A DNA stretch of 64,000 nt from Plantago major (lineage: Eukaryota > Streptophyta > Magnoliopsida > Lamiales > Plantaginaceae), in contig JAIFAC010000408.1 of NCBI GenBank assembly GCA_026545765.1, forward strand, positions 1-64,000, in the 5' to 3' direction. Below the pieces are notes generated by a model. The model was not told the origin of the DNA. It saw only the letters and a program-made list of their open reading frames with translations, and did not search any database. Both the position numbers and the translations under genes were made by a program. Position 1 is the stretch's first letter. Every line of letters starts with the position of its first letter. Shown one piece after another: positions 24,691-35,289 of this stretch.

Positions 24691-26900
24691 AAAACATTTC
24701 AAGCATTCTCATGCATTACACATCATCAATTATGTGGAAATATAAAGAATTTTGATCAAGTTATTACAATTTTAAATTGCATGTCGATGTGGAACATTTT
24801 AAGTGTTAAGATGTAGTGCATATAATTCCCATTATTTATTTTTAGATGTCGACTAATACATAATTATTATTTAATCTCATATATATTTTTTACAAAAATT
24901 AAAATATTTTAAACATATATATAGATTCACCCATGACAAGATTTAATCCATAGACATCAAACTTGAATATTTTATTAATTAATTAAAGTATTTATTTATT
25001 AAAATATTATTTTTATTAAATAACATAAATTGAAATAATGAAAATTTAAAATAGAGCATTTATTAAATATTAATACTTCCAGCTTATCAAAGAAATCAAT
25101 ATTTATTTAGGTATACAATTACGTAATGGATACATTAAAATGACCCATAAAGTTACGATTGGATTAAATACAAACCATCATCTTATTAACATGAATTTAG
25201 CACATTTTCTACTTTTTACTCATTATTTATTCAAATATTACCTCCTACCTTATATATTTATCGATGGAACATTTTGAATATAAATTTCACTTATATATAT
25301 CGAGTTTGTTATGATTTTGAAAATTTACTTTATCGATTATTAATGCACTATTTTAAGGATGAAATAGATATAGTCAAGAAAGATCTTTATGTGTCAGATA
25401 GTTAATCGTATAAAGACCTTGTTTATTTCTTGATCTGGTATCATTTTAGTTAATTTTAATGCTGCATTTAGCAGTCAACATAGGCGGTATTGTTGTTGCT
25501 AGGTATCAATGACCAAGATTATTGTCATGTCAAAATTGTGTCTTATGGTTCTTTAAAAGGTGAAAAGTTTGACCGACAAATTAGCAAACCGGAGTGGTTC
25601 GAATTTTGAGGGCAAACATGTAGTAATTAATTAAAGCGGATTTCTTGGTGATTAAATCTCCTAAGTCTGCAGATTATAGATTTGCATCTTTTTCTTTACA
25701 TTATAGAAGAAATCGAGACATTTAATGTAGAATTTTATCCATTAGTAGTCGCTATGCTCTAATTTTTATTTATTTATTTATTTTTTTTGATCTTTTCATG
25801 ATCATTGGTTTGAACTATACTAATTTGGAAATATGTTCTACAAGTATTAGTTGTTTATCCAAAGAGATACTCGCTTATATAATTGTTCTATTATTAGTGC
25901 ACATAACAACATCTTCGATTTACTTCAATTGGTTGAAAATAGACAAGGAAATCAATAAATGAAAATATACTTATTGCTTTAAGATAGGTGGCTAAAATGA
26001 TCACAAAATTGGAACATTGTTGCCCAACAAAGTACAAACTCCAAAATTTTGCCAACGACGTTGAACACAATATTGACAACATGATCATTGTTCTTTGATG
26101 CATTTTTTTAAACCTCTACACTCAATTTTATGTATCTTTCACATATTTCGTTTAAAAAAATATTCGATACAAAGATTTAGTATCCATTAGAATTATAGAT
26201 ACTGATGGTAAATAATTTATTTTATTATTATGGTAAATCCAAACCAATAGAGTCAAAAGTAAAAATGATTTATGAGACATTGATCAAAATCATTATTGAT
26301 TATGCAAAGATATACAAATTAATTGTTAAAATTTCATTCCTACACCATGTTAGATTTTGTAATTACACATTAGTAAAAAATAGATGACAATTAACGAGAA
26401 AAACAAAATTACATTTTAGTCCACACAAACTCGACCACAACTCGAATTAATAATTCGAAAAGATATTTATGCCCATATTATTATTATTGTTAACAAACAA
26501 TAACAAAGAAGATAAATTGCAACCCAAAATATGAACAATTAAGTCTCTAATGCACACCCATTACATTACATTAAGAAAAGTACAAATAATATCCATTGAT
26601 ATTCTTTCAATTGTAAACCGTCTCAATTTCTAACCTGGTCAACTCCAACATTTGAACGTTAAAATACAATCCATTTCACATGTCCAATTTTAGATTTTCA
26701 AATTGATGGGACTCAATGTAATAACCCTTATTATTTCGCAAACATAAGATAATGGATGACAATTACATATTTTGTAGTCTCTCCTATAAAATTATTGCTC
26801 CACATGCATGTGCAACGATTCGACAAGGTGATCCAGTATAAATATGAACATCAGGGTGCTTTATTCGTTTGAAGAAAGGAGACCACCTAATCAAAAAAAA
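24691..26900. other. AT-rich DNA without a recognisable gene
   Basis: Very AT-rich, with frames under 70 codons on both strands and none with recognisable motifs. It lies directly upstream of the Helitron Rep/helicase region and may include that element's 5' part. No convincing 5' TC terminus could be fixed. Confidence 0.5.
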
Positions 26901-26914
26901 AAAATCCTAAGTTC

Positions 26915-28006
26915 ACCCTATGTTGCATGAGAGGTCCGTCAAGCTTCCAATTCTTCAACAACCACCTCGCTTGTTAAGGATCTCCAGAGGATAGACACGA
27001 ATAGTCTGAGTATCATTGAGAACTTATGGGCATATAACATGATGTTCTCTTTTACTTATGGTGGGGAAATAGACAAAGAGGTTAACAAAGGCTGGTCCTT
27101 ATTGTTTCTAGACGGTGGTCGAATTTCCACAAAATCGCTCTTTGCTGCATCAAGGAAAAGAACCAAAGTTTGCTCAACTATACATCTATGACACCGAGCA
27201 CGTAAGTACGTAACAAAATCAATGCTATGCTATCAAGTTAGCTAATATCTATATATTGTTTAATAAAATTCCATATAATAATAATGTTACACGATAATTA
27301 GTTCATTTAAGTATATTTGTATATACGCATGTATGTCGCTGGTGATGGAAGGGTTTGACACTTCAGAATATCCAAAGATCAAAGATATGGTTTACCAATA
27401 TAATCCTTATGCCAAAACATCTAGATGGCTAGGATCGATATCTCTTAATAACCCAACCTATATTAGTCTGCAATTTTATAGCAAAACGTGCCAAGGATGG
27501 ACGGACCTATAATTTACCTACCGATCAGAGGTCACGCCATAATCAAGGAGACATTGAGAATGTGAGGCATGATATCATGGTCGAGTTGAAGTCGATCGGA
27601 TATTTGCAAAGGATAAATGAATTTCTTCCATGTTATATCCCTCGCATTACCCACTATTGTTCGTGGTATGCGTAAGATGGTCAGTATACAGAGATACCCG
27701 TAACTACAAAGATGAGGCCGATTTCACACTTAGGAGTTCTTAGCATCTCGTAATTCAACACAGAGGGATAAGGTCACCACTTATACTGCGTGAGATTGTT
27801 TCAGCTTATTGTTGATTCCTACATGATGATGGAGTCACAAAGACTTCAAGGATTCACAATCAACCAAAGATTAACATAAATCTTATAAGAAGATTGCCAG
27901 CAAAGTTGATAACTTTGAATATGATCCTACATCATGTGGTAGTCTCTTCATACTGCCATCATCTTATCTAGGGGGTGCTAGATGGTACACGCAGATGTAC
28001 CAGGAT
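26915..28006 (+). pseudogene. Helitron Rep N-terminal region
   Basis: From 'LCCMRG' through 'GKEPKFAQLYIYDTE', 'GYLQRINEFLPCYIP' and 'GGARWYTQMYQD', all recognisable blocks of plant Helitron Rep before and within Helitron_like_N. Several frame changes and intron-like or inserted AT-rich gaps occur. It is cut at 28006 by the hAT-like element, in the middle of the conserved 'YQDSMAI' block. Confidence 0.8.
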
Positions 28007-28834
28007 TAGAGGTGTTATTCTGGCCCGGCCGGCCCGTCCGCTCACTTGTAAAACGGGCCGGGCCGGTCCGGGTTTTTTTGTCAAACCCATGGACCGGCCC
28101 GACCCCTTAGCCCTGCCCACTATGTCGCTGGTCCGGGCCAGGCCGGGCCGGGCCTACCAATTTTTTTTTTTTTTTTTTTAATTCTATGTATTAGTAATTA
28201 GTGCAATTACATTGACAATGCATAGTGATGTGCCTGTACCTAATGGCAAACCAAATGAGATAGAAAAAGATGATTACAAATTTACATGCGCAAAGTTTTA
28301 TTTTTCTAATTATAAATGGCAAACCACCAAAACTCATAATAAGACTAGTATATAAACTAAAACTTGAAATTTTATTATAAATAAGAAAATTACAAAGTCG
28401 AAGCAAAATAAGACTACTACATAATATTACTCATGAAAGTCGCTAAGAAATCATGTATATTCGACGATCGAGTGTTGAGTTGACGATATCTCCTCCTCCC
28501 ACAAATTCATCTTCAAGATTATCAAAGTGACCCTCATGAATATGTCATACTCATCATCAAAGGATTTCCATATCGACTTGAGATATATAAATCCAAAAGA
28601 CCAAAAATAACATATAAATGTACGCTTTCACCGGGCAATGGATCGGGCCACCGTTCATGGTTAATTCGTCCCGGCCGGTCTGCGCCGGGCTTATCCGTCC
28701 GGCCTCCAAAACAAAGGCCCCTGGCCTATATAACTTAAACGGCCGGTCCGGCCAAATATTAAACGGCTGGTCCGCCGGTTTTTAAGCTGGCCGGTCTGCG
28801 GTTCCGTTTCGCGATCGCCCGTATAACACCTCTA
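28007..28834. mobile_element. Non-autonomous hAT-like element inside the Helitron
   Basis: Terminal inverted repeats TAGAGGTGTTAT (28007-28018) and ATAACACCTCTA (28823-28834), with GGCC/CCGG-rich subterminal DNA on both sides, typical of plant non-autonomous hAT elements beginning TAGAGGTG. Flanking 8-bp direct repeats are ACCAGGAT (27999-28006) and ACCGTGAT (28835-28842), identical except that CAG in one is CGT in the other. There is no transposase; the middle is AT-rich. The insertion splits the Rep block YQD|SMAI. Confidence 0.9.
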
Positions 28835-28842
28835 ACCGTGAT

Positions 28843-29900
28843 TCTATGGCTATATACAAGTGGTGATATCCGCGTTCGCTCATTACATTTACATGCAATC
28901 CAAAGTGGCCGGAGATCACAAGGTATGTCGAGAGTCTGGTCGAGACAGAAGACAAGCCCGATATCTTATGTCGATTTTCAAGATGAAACTCATGAGTTGA
29001 TCTGATATAAAGGATGGACATATGTTTGGAAAACCAAAAGCATGTAAGTTGGGTTTTTTTTTTTTTTGTCTCTACATGTTTATATTCTATGAAATCCAAA
29101 ATGATTTATAATATCTATTACTATGAATTTTTTAGTCATATACACCGCTGAGTTCCAAAAGCGAGGACTTCCACATGTTCATATTTTGGTAGTCCTTAAT
29201 AAGTGTGAGGAGAAGATTAAAATAACATTGATGACTACATATGTGCGAGTTACCCGACAAGGATACTAATCCGTAATTGTACGTGAGTGTCAACCCATAT
29301 GATTCACTTGACCATGTGGTCCCATAGACCTACTTCTCCATGCATGGAGGATAACATGTGCTCCAAACATTTTCCAAATAGCTACAACGAAAATACCTAT
29401 GTTGTCGATCGGATATCACATATATCAAGAAGGGACAAAGTCACCGCTGATAAAAATGGAGTTCACTTGACAACATGTAGGTTTATATTAATTAAATATT
29501 ATGCTTAGTTTATTGTCGAAACCTAGATTTATTTGTTGTCAACTTAGTATATGAGTCGATCGCTTTTAAACAGCTTTGTTGTCCCTTATAATGCTCTTTC
29601 TCAAGTACCAATCTCACATTAACATAGAATACTATAAAGGTGGGGCTTCAATGAAATATTTGTTCAAGTACATGTTGAAAGGAAGGGACGAGCGGTGTTA
29701 CATTCATAGACATAAATAATAATGATGAGATTAAGAGGCATACCGATTGCCGATATGTTTCAAAGATGTGAGGCAATATGGAGAATTTTTAATTTAGATA
29801 CATTATAGGATACCGCGATTGAGAGTTTGGCATTTCATCTAGAGGATGAGCAGGGGTACCTTCAGAGATGGAGATTTCATGCGGATCCGCTTGATCACCT
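28843..29900 (+). pseudogene. Helitron HUH nuclease domain
   Basis: It resumes after the hAT insertion with 'SMAIYKW', then 'LITFTCNPKWPEITRYVES'. The block 'YTAEFQKRGLPHVHIL' contains the HxH metal-binding pair (29174-29182). 'SPCMEDNMCSKHFPNSYNE' follows at 29335-29394, then 'VVPYNAL' and 'KYLFKYMLKG'. Around 29725 the sequence reads 'DEIKRHTDCRYVS': the family has two catalytic Tyr in this block (DEIKxYxDxRYxS), and His stands in the first position. With the frameshifts this copy should be inactive. Confidence 0.85.
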
Positions 29901-30470
29901 TCGCCATAAATAAGTTTCAATGGTTTGAGCCGAACAAGGTCAACCCGAAGCTAGGAAATCGACGATCCCGAGTCAGCCGTGAGTATTAATCGAATGATGG
30001 CTCAAGAAGTGGTCCCGTAGGGAAAACCAAGGCACAAGTCGGAAGGATGTATAATGCCGATGGCATTTGAAAATATGTACTATATGCGATTTATGTCAAT
30101 CATGTTAGAGATGCAATATATTTCCGTGATATTAGAACAAGGAACTCGTTGTTTACGAGACCGCAAGGACTCATGTATGGCTTTAGCCTACTAATGATGA
30201 TGGGGAGTACGTCCGGAATTACCGAGGCAAGTCACCGGGATTAGCACGCTCTTCTTTGGCTATCTTTTACGATCGATGCTTTTTCTTTCTCAAGCATGGC
30301 GAGACCAGAGGAGGTATGGAGGAAGACATATAACTTCTTATCGACAACATTCTATACATCAAGCAAAAACTTCTCATAATCCGGTAATTTGTTAGTAAAT
30401 TTTATATTTTACCGAAAATGCTATACATTTACTTATTACTTATTTCGATTCATTCCATGATTCGTTTGAG
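29901..30470 (+). pseudogene. Helitron Rep-helicase linker, heavily degraded
   Basis: Short pieces such as 'RDIRTRNSLFTRPQGLMYGF' type sequence (about 30128-30190) and 'MARPEEVWRKTYNFLSTTFY' (about 30296-30355) suit the linker between the HUH and helicase domains of plant Helitron proteins. The piece around 30360-30460 looks like an intron or an AT-rich gap. Confidence 0.55.
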
Positions 30471-31695
30471 GCTTTGTCGATGAACAAATCCATAACCTAG
30501 CGTTGCTTGAAATTGAGAAGCTATTGAAAGCAAACCGCAATGCCTCAGCTTTTTTCGAGCCTATGCCAATCCTGCATGAGTCTATAACCGACAACGCCAT
30601 TTAATCGCTTTATAGTTGATGAGATGTCATACGTAGATGCCATGAGATCAAAATTGATGGATCATCCACGCTTGAGCATACAATTTATTTATAAGATTAT
30701 GGATGCAATCGACGGGCAAGAGGTGGTGTTCTTTTTATACGGCCATGGTGGTACAAGCACTTTTATTTCGAGGACGCTGTGTTCCATGCGTTAGAGGAGA
30801 TATAGTGCTTCCAAAGAGCATTATGGTATTGCATCACTCTTGCTACCAGAGGCAGGATCGCCATTCTAGGTTTGGTATTCCTATTAAGGTCATGAGGAAT
30901 CAACATGCAAGCAAGTTGAAGCGGATTCGATGTCACCGCTTACTCAAGCAAACCAAACTTATAATTTGGGATGAGGCAATGACCAATAAATATTGCTTTG
31001 AGGCACTCACATGAGTCTAAGAGATGTTATGAAATGTCCAGATGATCCTTTCTGGCTTAGTAGTGGTATTCGTGGAGATTTCAAGCAAATTTTGCCATTG
31101 TTCCGGTGGTAGCAGATTTGATATTGTAAATGCCTCTCTATGCGCTCGACATCAGGATTCATGTGAGGTTCTAAAACTCACAAAAACAAGCGATTGCGGT
31201 AAACAGAAAATTCTACATTATCATATGAATTGTTCATATGTTGTTCTTTTAATTAACACCTTTTTTTTCTATTCGCACGGATCATCACCGTTGAGGTTAG
31301 TGAAACTAAAGATTTTGCCAAGTGGATACTAAGTTTGATGGGGTCGCGTAACCTAATGATGGCGTAGGTAGACATCAAGTTACGATGACATACTTATTCG
31401 TGAAGTAAGTAATCCTATTTCCACCATTGCAGATCGCATATCCTTCCCTTTTGATCACTTAGCCTATCCAACTATAGATCCGAATACTTCCATCACCGTG
31501 CTATTCTTGCACCGACTAATGAAATGATCAATGAGATTAATGACTATGTCATGTCTAAAATGCATGGTGATTCTGTGGAGTACTTGAGGCCGAGAAGATA
31601 AGCAAGACCGAGTCAGTAGATAGTGAAATGGCAGAATTATTCTCAGTAGAATTCTTGAACACTATTAATTGCTCGGGACTACCTAATCGTAGAAT
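30471..31695 (+). pseudogene. Helitron PIF1-type helicase, N-terminal part
   Basis: Blocks in order: 'LALLEIEKLLKANRNA' (30508), 'YGHGGT' of the Walker A loop (about 30739) whose following Gly-Lys is missing, 'LLKQTKLIIWDEA' with the Walker B Asp-Glu (30938-30977), 'GDFKQILPLF' type motif (about 31075) and 'FLNTINCSGLPNRRI' (about 31651-31695). It is cut by the CACTA element. Loss of the Walker A lysine would abolish ATP hydrolysis. Confidence 0.85.
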
Positions 31696-31923
31696 CACTA
31701 CAAAATCGGTCAGAGCGACGGATAGATCCGCTTAAGCCTTTGCCTATCCGTCATCACCGGCGACGGATCGGCGACGGATAAAATCCGTCACCTGACGACG
31801 GATTGACCTTTTTTTAAAAAAAAATGATTATGGGCGACGGATAGATCTATCTGTCGCCCATTTTTTTTAAAAAAATAAAATCAGATACTAATTTTATATT
31901 CAGATACGGATTAATTCCCAGCA

Positions 31924-32405
31924 GGTGGTGGTGTGTGGTGGTGGTGGTGGTGGAAGGTGGTGGTGGTGGTGGAGGAGATGGTGGTGGGTGGGTGGTGGTG
32001 GTGGTGGAGTTGGTGGTGGTGGCTGGGTGGTGGTGGGGTGGTGGTGGGAGTAGAGAGGTGGTGGTGGTGGAGATGGTGGTGGAGGAGGATGGTGGAGGAA
32101 AGGAGGTGGTGGTGGTGGGTGGGGGTGGTGGGTGGTGGTGGGTGGTGTGTGGTGGTGGTGGTGGTGGTGTGTTGGTGGTGGTGGAATGGAGGTGGTGGAG
32201 GAGATGGTGGTGGTGGAGGATGGTGGTGGTGGGAGGAGAAAGGTGGTGGTGGTGGGAGGAGAAAGGTGGTGGAGGAGATGGTGGGGGTGGAGGATGGTGG
32301 TGGTGGGAGGAGATGGTGGTGGTGGAGGATGGTGGTGGTGGAGGAGAAAGGTGGTGGGGGGAGGAGGAGAGGAGAAGTAGTGGAGAAAATGAGGTGGTGG
32401 AGGAG
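31924..32405 (+). repeat. (TGG)n-rich low-complexity tract inside the CACTA element
   Basis: About 480 bp of TGG/GGA units with nearly no C on the plus strand. The repeat gives long but meaningless open frames of Trp, Val and Gly in all three forward phases. The G-runs on one strand make stable G-quadruplex or triplex structure plausible. Confidence 0.95.
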
Positions 32406-32439
32406 ATATATTATATTTTTTAGTGAAGCTTACGGATAG

Positions 32440-32730
32440 ATCTAGATCTATCCGTCGCTAATTTTTTTTTTTTTTTTTTTCAGCTTTAGCGAGCGGATAA
32501 ATCTATCCGTCGCTACATAGCGACGGATAGATTTATCCGTCGCTATTTTAGCGACGGATAAATCTATCCGTCGCTAAAATTTTTTTTTTTTTTAAATTTT
32601 GGTCAACGCTCTGTAGCGACGGATAATTTTATCCGTCGCTACAGAGCGACGGATAACCTTTATCCGTCGCCAAACGGGGCGACGGATAGAATCCGTCGCC
32701 CCAAGTAGCGATCCGTCGCTACAGGGGCCG
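32440..32730. repeat. CACTA subterminal palindromic repeats
   Basis: Repeated near-perfect palindromes built from GCGACGGATA and TATCCGTCGC, with poly-T spacers around 32462-32482 and 32580-32593. The left subterminal zone 31715-31870 has the same motif. Confidence 0.9.
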
Positions 32731-32773
32731 TCGCCCCTTTCCGTCCCGTTACGGATGGATTCTTGTAGTGAAT

Positions 32774-33213
32774 AGTGCCTAAGGTTGGATGCATGATCAT
32801 GCTTTTGAGAAATATTGACCAGGCTTCTGAGTTGTACAATGGAACAAGGCTTATAGTAACTAATATGGGGAAACATATCATAGAAGTAAGAATGATATAT
32901 GAAATGAATGTCGGTCAAAAGGTTTTCATCCCTAGGATGACGATGAGCCCATCTGATGAGATTAAGTTTCCTCCAAGTTTTGATAGGAGACAGTTTTCTA
33001 TATCCGTCTGCTTTGCAATGACAATAAATAAAAGTCGTGATGCCTTCTCTCATGTCGATCTCTACCTACCTTCTCCGTATTCAGCCACCGACAACCGTAT
33101 GTTGCTCTCTAGAGTTATAAGTAGAAAGGGACCGAAAGTACTATATGTGATAATGAAGGTGAGACGCATTGACGACACGCATAAACCAACGTGGTTTACA
33201 AAGAAGTTTTCAT
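32774..33213 (+). pseudogene. Helitron helicase C-terminal part, copy 1
   Basis: A 146-codon open frame follows the CACTA insertion: 'VPKVGCMIMLLRNIDQASEL', 'NGTRLIVTNMGKHIIE', 'GQKVFIPRM', 'RRQFSISVCFAMTINKS', then 'SHVDLYLPSP' and 'LSRVISRKG'. These are the last helicase motifs of plant Helitron proteins. It is nearly intact and ends at a stop at 33213, close to the normal family C-terminus. Confidence 0.9.
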
Positions 33214-33479
33214 AAATTATGGATAAATTTATTTTTCATATATATTTGTTAACTTGCATAATTTCATTTATGTTTTATGTTTCTCAATTTATAATACATC
33301 TAAGCGATATCCTTATACTTTTACAGTACGATGCCTTCATATGAAGTCAAGTCTTACCAAGAATTTACTAGATTTTACTCAATGCAAAACTATTATTCTT
33401 GTACGTCAAGAATTTGTTATTCTTACAAATTATGATCCTCATATTATATATTGTTTTTTGAACCACCTTAAATATACCA

Positions 33480-33756
33480 ATTTTCACTATAGCATTCTTA
33501 AGCGTATGCATGATAATGCTTATCAGATATATAGATCAAACTACCGAATTGTAAAATGGAACAAGTCTAGCTCATAGTTACTAATGTTAGAAAGCATATC
33601 ATCGAGGCAAATATAATATCGGTAGTCTACCCAAATTTCAAAAGGTTTATCATTCAAATTGTGATGGTTAGCTCATTCTACAAGACGAAGTTCCCTGTCA
33701 ATTTTGATAGAATATAGTTCCCCATATCGTCTATTTTGCAATGACCATAAACAAAA
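33480..33756 (+). pseudogene. Helitron helicase C-terminal part, copy 2 (split by element B)
   Basis: A second, more degraded version of the same segment: the counterpart of 'GCMIML..IDQ..ELYNGT' (about 33500-33570), 'VRKHIIEANIISVVYP', 'FPVNFDR' and 'AMTIN' (about 33739-33753). It is interrupted by element B and continues at 49721 with 'SHAGLYHLTR'. This gives a partial tandem duplication, or two Helitrons side by side. Confidence 0.75.
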
Positions 33757-35164
33757 TGTTAGGAATATATGTTAGTATTTTGATCACTCATCACATGTTC
33801 TTATCTTAGCCGTAAAGGTGATTAAGTGCTCGTTCACTTGAACATTGTAAAAGAGGAAATCACCGAGTATGATTAGTCTAGTAAATCTTGTATTAGGATT
33901 ATAGGTCTCGAGTGTAATTTTTATTTCAAGAAGACCATGAAGATCAATCCTAGCAATGGAGCTTTTCTGAAGATTAGAAGACTGAAGATTGCACAAGGTT
34001 TATGAAGACACAAAGGTTTAGTCTAACTCAGAAAGACTATGTCCTTAATCCTTTCTTGAGTATATTAACTTACTTTTGAAATATAATTCTGGACATATGA
34101 CATCATGAGTATGGAGCATGCAAGCCATCAGAAAGGCTCATGTATCCGTTGAGACTAAAGGACAATGAAAAGTACTATGCATTAAATGCATCGGCAGAAA
34201 TGTTGCAAAAAGCAGTCTCTCTGAAAATTGAGATAGTGACTTCTGAGTACATAGTTCAAGATATAAACGGATATAATTTGATGGAGATCACAATGGATAT
34301 AATTCAAACGCCTCTCAAATTTATCTATATATATCACACACTTAGATGCTTGAAGAACATACCTTAGAACGCTCTATCTTGCAAACTTACCATCAAGTAA
34401 AGTATTCTGTCAAGCACTCTACTACCATTTCTGAAAGCTTTCTGTTGCTTGAAGAATCACTAGTAGTTCTAAGTTGTCCTGAACCTGAACAAGAGATTGT
34501 TATTCGTGAAAGAGTTGAACTATCAGATACCCTTTCTGAAGCTCATTCTCCAGAACGGACACCAATTACTGTTAGTAAAGAGCGCATCGCCATCCACCTA
34601 ACAAGTGTATTAAGTAGTCTTGTTCTATTAGGCTCTCTGAAAACATAACTGAAAAGTTATACGAGAAGCCTCTCTGACAAACCTTATAACCAACACCATC
34701 AAGGCGTGGAGTAGAGGAAGTACTTGATTTGAGAAATCAGGGAATAACTCCAAGGTTATCTGAGTAGAGGAAGTACTTAGCTCTAGGAGCTGGGGAATAA
34801 CTCAGGGGGAACATTTGGTTGGGAACCACTTGTTTAGGAATCTTAGAATAAGGATTATTGTAAGGTGAACTCAATTATCTGTTCTAGTGAATTCTAGGTC
34901 TCGTAAAGACCAAGTGGATTAGTTGGAGGATTACGCCACCTCCGTATACCACTATACTTGTTGTGTTATTTACCTTCTCAGATTTACATTTCAAAGCACA
35001 CACACACTTACTTATTGTTTCAAGCACTTACCTATCTTAAAGTCTTCCGCCTCGATTTTAAGTATCGTAAACCCTGTGTTTCGAGAACTGTGTTTATCGA
35101 CAAAGTTTTAAAAGACTATTCACCCCCCCTCTAGTCTTTTACTTTGCCGTTATCTCGACCAACA
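33757..35164 (+). repeat. 5' LTR of element B
   Basis: 1408 bp, TGTTAGGAATATATG... to ...CGACCAACA. It matches the split 3' LTR. It shares its last 200 bases closely with the LTR end of element A ('caagtggattag', 'aaaagactattcaccccc', 'tagtcttttactt'). Confidence 0.95.
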
Positions 35165-35166
35165 AG

Positions 35167-35181
35167 TGGTATCAAAGGTGA
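35167..35181 (+). other. Primer-binding site of element B
   Basis: TGGTATCAAAGGTG two bases after the LTR, an initiator-Met-tRNA-type site as in element A. Confidence 0.8.
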
Positions 35182-35289
35182 GGTTCACAAGCCTTCAGAC
35201 CAACCTAGATCCCAGATAGGTGAAGGAACTTTGTCCCTTTATGAGGACTATATAATTTGTGTGTTAAGTGCGTGTATGTCTCGAAAGTG

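Larger units (their letters stand above)
31696..32770. mobile_element. Non-autonomous CACTA (CMC/En-Spm) element
   Basis: It begins CACTACAAAATC and ends GATTCTTGTAGTG, inverted termini of the CACTA superfamily, with the expected 3-bp target duplication AAT on both sides (31693-31695 and 32771-32773). Subterminal DNA is filled with AGCGACGGAT units in both orientations (31715-31870 and 32440-32730), the usual transposase-binding architecture. There is no transposase. Leaving out the element and one AAT, the Helitron helicase frame reads on (..NRRI|VPKVGC..), which confirms the insertion boundaries. Confidence 0.95.
26915..33215 (+). mobile_element. Helitron Rep/helicase gene region, degraded and interrupted
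   Basis: The protein blocks of plant Helitron transposases occur in order: 'CCMRG' start region (26921), 'AYNMMFSFTYGGEIDKEVN' (27033), 'YIYDTEH' (about 27183), 'FTCNPKWPEI' (about 28890), the HUH nuclease block (29140-29190), 'KYLFKYMLKGRDE' (about 29660), a PIF1-type helicase from about 30480, and its C-terminus 'AMTINKS' (about 33018). Frames shift often. A hAT-like element (28007-28834) and a CACTA element (31696-32770) are inserted. The original protein would nick, unwind and roll-circle replicate the element. Confidence 0.9.

Noticed and set aside
28021-28181. 68-codon open frame in GGCC-rich DNA
   Set aside because: It lies in the subterminal part of the hAT-like element and reflects GGCC repeats.
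31933-32439. Three overlapping long open frames rich in Trp, Val or Gly
   Set aside because: They are the three readings of a (TGG)n repeat inside a CACTA element. There is no start context, homology or composition expected of a protein.
33254-33577. 107-codon open frame as a separate gene
   Set aside because: It spans the gap and the start of the decayed second Helitron helicase copy in a different frame. It has no independent homology that I recognise.
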